From Vicinamibacteria bacterium (lineage in GTDB: Bacteria; Acidobacteriota; Vicinamibacteria; Fen-336): a stretch of DNA of 64,000 nucleotides. The stretch spans positions 62,001-126,000 of the forward strand of contig DATMML010000083.1 in NCBI GenBank assembly GCA_035570235.1, written 5' to 3'. Shown here one piece after another: positions 62,430 to 64,000 of this stretch. The position numbers and the translations under genes are program-made. The first letter of the stretch is position 1; the number at the start of each line of letters is the position of its first letter. The notes below the pieces were generated by a model that worked only from the letters and a program-made list of their open reading frames with translations, searched no databases and was not told the origin of the DNA.

Positions 62430-63269
62430 ATGACCCTCGAGCTCCCCGACGTCGCGGCCCTCGTGCGACGGGCCCTGGCCGAGGACTTGGGGGGCCGTGA
62501 TTTGACCACGGAGGCGGTCGTGCCCCCCGACCTCCGGGCCCGGGGCGTGCTGCTGGCAAAGCAAGACCTGGTCGTCTCGGGCCTGGACGCCGCCGGGGCC
62601 ACATTCCAAGCTCTGGACGGAACGATGTCCTTCGCGCCCCGGGCCGGGGAGGGTGAGCGCGTCCCCGCCGGAAGCATCCTCGCCCTCGTGTCCGGCCCGG
62701 CCCGCGGGATCCTGACCGGGGAACGCGTGGCCCTGAACTTCCTTCAGCGCCTCTCGGGGGTGGCCACTCTCACGCGTCGCTTCGTGGAGGCAGTGGCGGG
62801 AACGGGCGTGCGCATCCGCGACACCCGCAAGACGACGCCGTTCTTGCGCGCGCTGGAGAAGAGGGCCGTGGGGGCGGGAGGGGGAGAGGCCCACCGCGCG
62901 GACCTCGCCGCCGGTATCCTCGTCAAGGACAACCATGTGCGTCTGGCCGGCGGGGTCGCCGAGGCGACCCGGCGCGCGGTGGCGGAGGCGGGAGCGCGTC
63001 CCGTCGAGGTGGAGGTGGAGCGGATCGAGCAGATCGAGGACGCCCTGGGGGCGGGCGCGACCATGCTCCTGCTCGACAACTTCACGGCCCCCGATGTCCG
63101 CCGGGCGGTCGCGCTCATCGGGCACCGGGTGCCGGTGGAGGTCTCGGGAGGGGTGACCCTGGCCACGGTCCGCTCCTATGCAGAGGCCGGGCCGGATTAC
63201 ATCGCGGTGGGAGCGCTGACCCATTCCGCGCCCGCTGCCGACATCTCGCTCGAAATCGAGGGGGCGTGA
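62430..63269 (+). CDS. nadC: Nicotinate-nucleotide pyrophosphorylase (quinolinate phosphoribosyltransferase)
   Basis: A 279-aa NAD-synthesis enzyme that turns quinolinate and PRPP into nicotinate mononucleotide. Key blocks are RRALAEDLGGRDLTTEAVVP, GERVALNFLQRLSGVATLTR, the substrate-binding IRDTRKTTPFLRALEKRAVG, HRADLAAGILVKDNHVRLAG, VEVEVERIEQ and MLLLDNFTAPDVRRAV, and SGGVTLATVRSYAEAGPDYI near the C-terminus. It lies 16 bp after valS and overlaps birA by 4 bp. Confidence 0.95.
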   Translation: MTLELPDVAALVRRALAEDLGGRDLTTEAVVPPDLRARGVLLAKQDLVVSGLDAAGATFQALDGTMSFAPRAGEGERVPAGSILALVSGPARGILTGERVALNFLQRLSGVATLTRRFVEAVAGTGVRIRDTRKTTPFLRALEKRAVGAGGGEAHRADLAAGILVKDNHVRLAGGVAEATRRAVAEAGARPVEVEVERIEQIEDALGAGATMLLLDNFTAPDVRRAVALIGHRVPVEVSGGVTLATVRSYAEAGPDYIAVGALTHSAPAADISLEIEGA

Positions 63270-64000
63270 CCACTACCACGGAGCGGCTCCGGGGTTTTCT
63301 CCAGGCGAGGGGAGGCGCCTGGACGGGGCCCATCGAGCATTTCCCGAGCCTGGGCTCCACCAACGATCTCTTGAAGGAGCGGGCCCGGGCGGGCGCCCCG
63401 GAATGGAGCGTGCTCCTGGCCGACGAGCAAACGGCGGGGCGGGGGAGGCAGGGCCATGCCTGGGCCTCGCCTCCGGGGGGGCTCTATCTCTCGGTTCTGA
63501 TGCGGCCCCGTTTCCGCCCCGGTGGTCTCATCCCCCTCGCGGCGGGGGTGGCGGTGGCAGACGCGCTCGCCGACCAAGGGCTGAGCGCCCAGCTCAAGTG
63601 GCCGAATGATGTCCTGATCGGCGAACGCAAGCTCGGGGGAATCCTCGCGGAATCGGCGGCCGGCGTTGCAGGCTTGGAATGGGTCGTGGTCGGGGTGGGG
63701 ATCAATCTCGAGCTTCCCCCCGCGGGCCTGCCCGCGGGGGTGAGAGCGACCGCCACTTCCTTCCGGGCCGAAACCGGCACCGCCTGCGATGCCGCCGCCC
63801 TGGGGGCGGGGGTTCTGGCGGGTTTGGCCGTCTGGTATGATGACTTGATTCGAGGGGAGCCTGCGGCCCTGCTGGCCGCGTGGCGCGCGCGCTCCGTACC
63901 CTGGTGGGGGCGGGCGGTGGAGGCTCGCTCGGCCGCGGGTGCCGCCATCCGGGGCTTGGCGCGCGACGTGGACGAGGGGGGCGCGCTTCTCCTCGAACTC
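63266..64000 (+). CDS. birA: Biotin-[acetyl-CoA-carboxylase] ligase (3' end outside window)
   Basis: At least 245 aa; the frame runs off the edge. It attaches biotin to the carboxyl-carrier protein. Motifs are EHFPSLGSTNDLLKERARAG, the biotinoyl-AMP loop DEQTAGRGRQGHAWASPPGG, LSAQLKWPNDVLIGERKLGG and VVVGVGINLELPP. The start GTG 63266 sits in the nadC stop (GTGA). There is no N-terminal helix-turn-helix, so it is the ligase-only type without the BirA repressor function. Confidence 0.94.
   Translation, partial: MTTTTERLRGFLQARGGAWTGPIEHFPSLGSTNDLLKERARAGAPEWSVLLADEQTAGRGRQGHAWASPPGGLYLSVLMRPRFRPGGLIPLAAGVAVADALADQGLSAQLKWPNDVLIGERKLGGILAESAAGVAGLEWVVVGVGINLELPPAGLPAGVRATATSFRAETGTACDAAALGAGVLAGLAVWYDDLIRGEPAALLAAWRARSVPWWGRAVEARSAAGAAIRGLARDVDEGGALLLEL

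Overview
The window is one GC-rich (roughly 70%) bacterial chromosome segment with tight gene packing, many 4-bp stop/start overlaps and frequent GTG/TTG starts. The best guess for the host is Acidobacteriota. The reasons are an Oar-like TonB receptor with an N-terminal carboxypeptidase-regulatory fold, a hopanoid operon, sulfatase-like enzymes with a Thr at the nucleophile site, and the general gene mix. No rRNA is present, so this assignment is an inference.

Region by region. 1-3.4 kb (minus): a MacA-MacB-TolC-like efflux operon with the adaptor, an ATPase-less permease and an outer-membrane factor cut by the window edge. 3.5-7.6 kb: a TPR protein, a GT-C-type membrane protein and a sulfatase-superfamily enzyme. 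7.6-17.1 kb (minus): a nine-gene hopanoid operon, shc-hpnH-hpnA-hpnG-hpnI-hpnK, followed by a small DMT/SMR transporter, a DegT aminotransferase and a sugar epimerase. 17.8-22.0 kb: a Memo-like and an AMMECR1-like protein, a solitary PilB ATPase and an arginase. 22.0-31.1 kb: tRNA-Val(GAC), then thrS-infC-rpmI-rplT-pheS-pheT, a ZapB-like coiled coil, zapA, a 6S RNA with its own promoter, thiL and a DUF2062 membrane protein. 31.1-32.8 kb (minus): gatC-gatA. 33.0-36.5 kb: two small membrane proteins and two glycosyltransferases. 36.5-38.6 kb: a decayed IS256-family element, a second IS remnant and a cupin gene between them. 38.8-47.3 kb: an epimerase and two copies of a convergent pair (GT-C-like membrane protein facing a flippase). 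47.8-52 kb: TonB receptor, GlsB-type membrane protein and a stand-alone Lon N-domain protein. 52-56 kb: polysaccharide deacetylase, GT4, an LPG-synthase-type membrane protein and a divergent hexapeptide acyltransferase. 56-64 kb: split methylmalonyl-CoA mutase, a response regulator with a long Pro/Ala linker, valS, nadC and a partial birA.

Themes. Cell-envelope building dominates: hopanoids, several polysaccharide modules, efflux and an outer-membrane receptor. A conserved core for translation and cell division sits in the middle. The most notable points are an infC gene that appears to start at AUA, a second gene that appears to start at CUG, two aminoacyl-tRNA synthetase chains lacking accessory domains (ThrRS without TGS, PheT without its EMAP-like domain), a well-supported 6S RNA after zapA, a hopanoid operon ending in an ArnB/ArnE-F-like trio, and the duplicated convergent polysaccharide module.
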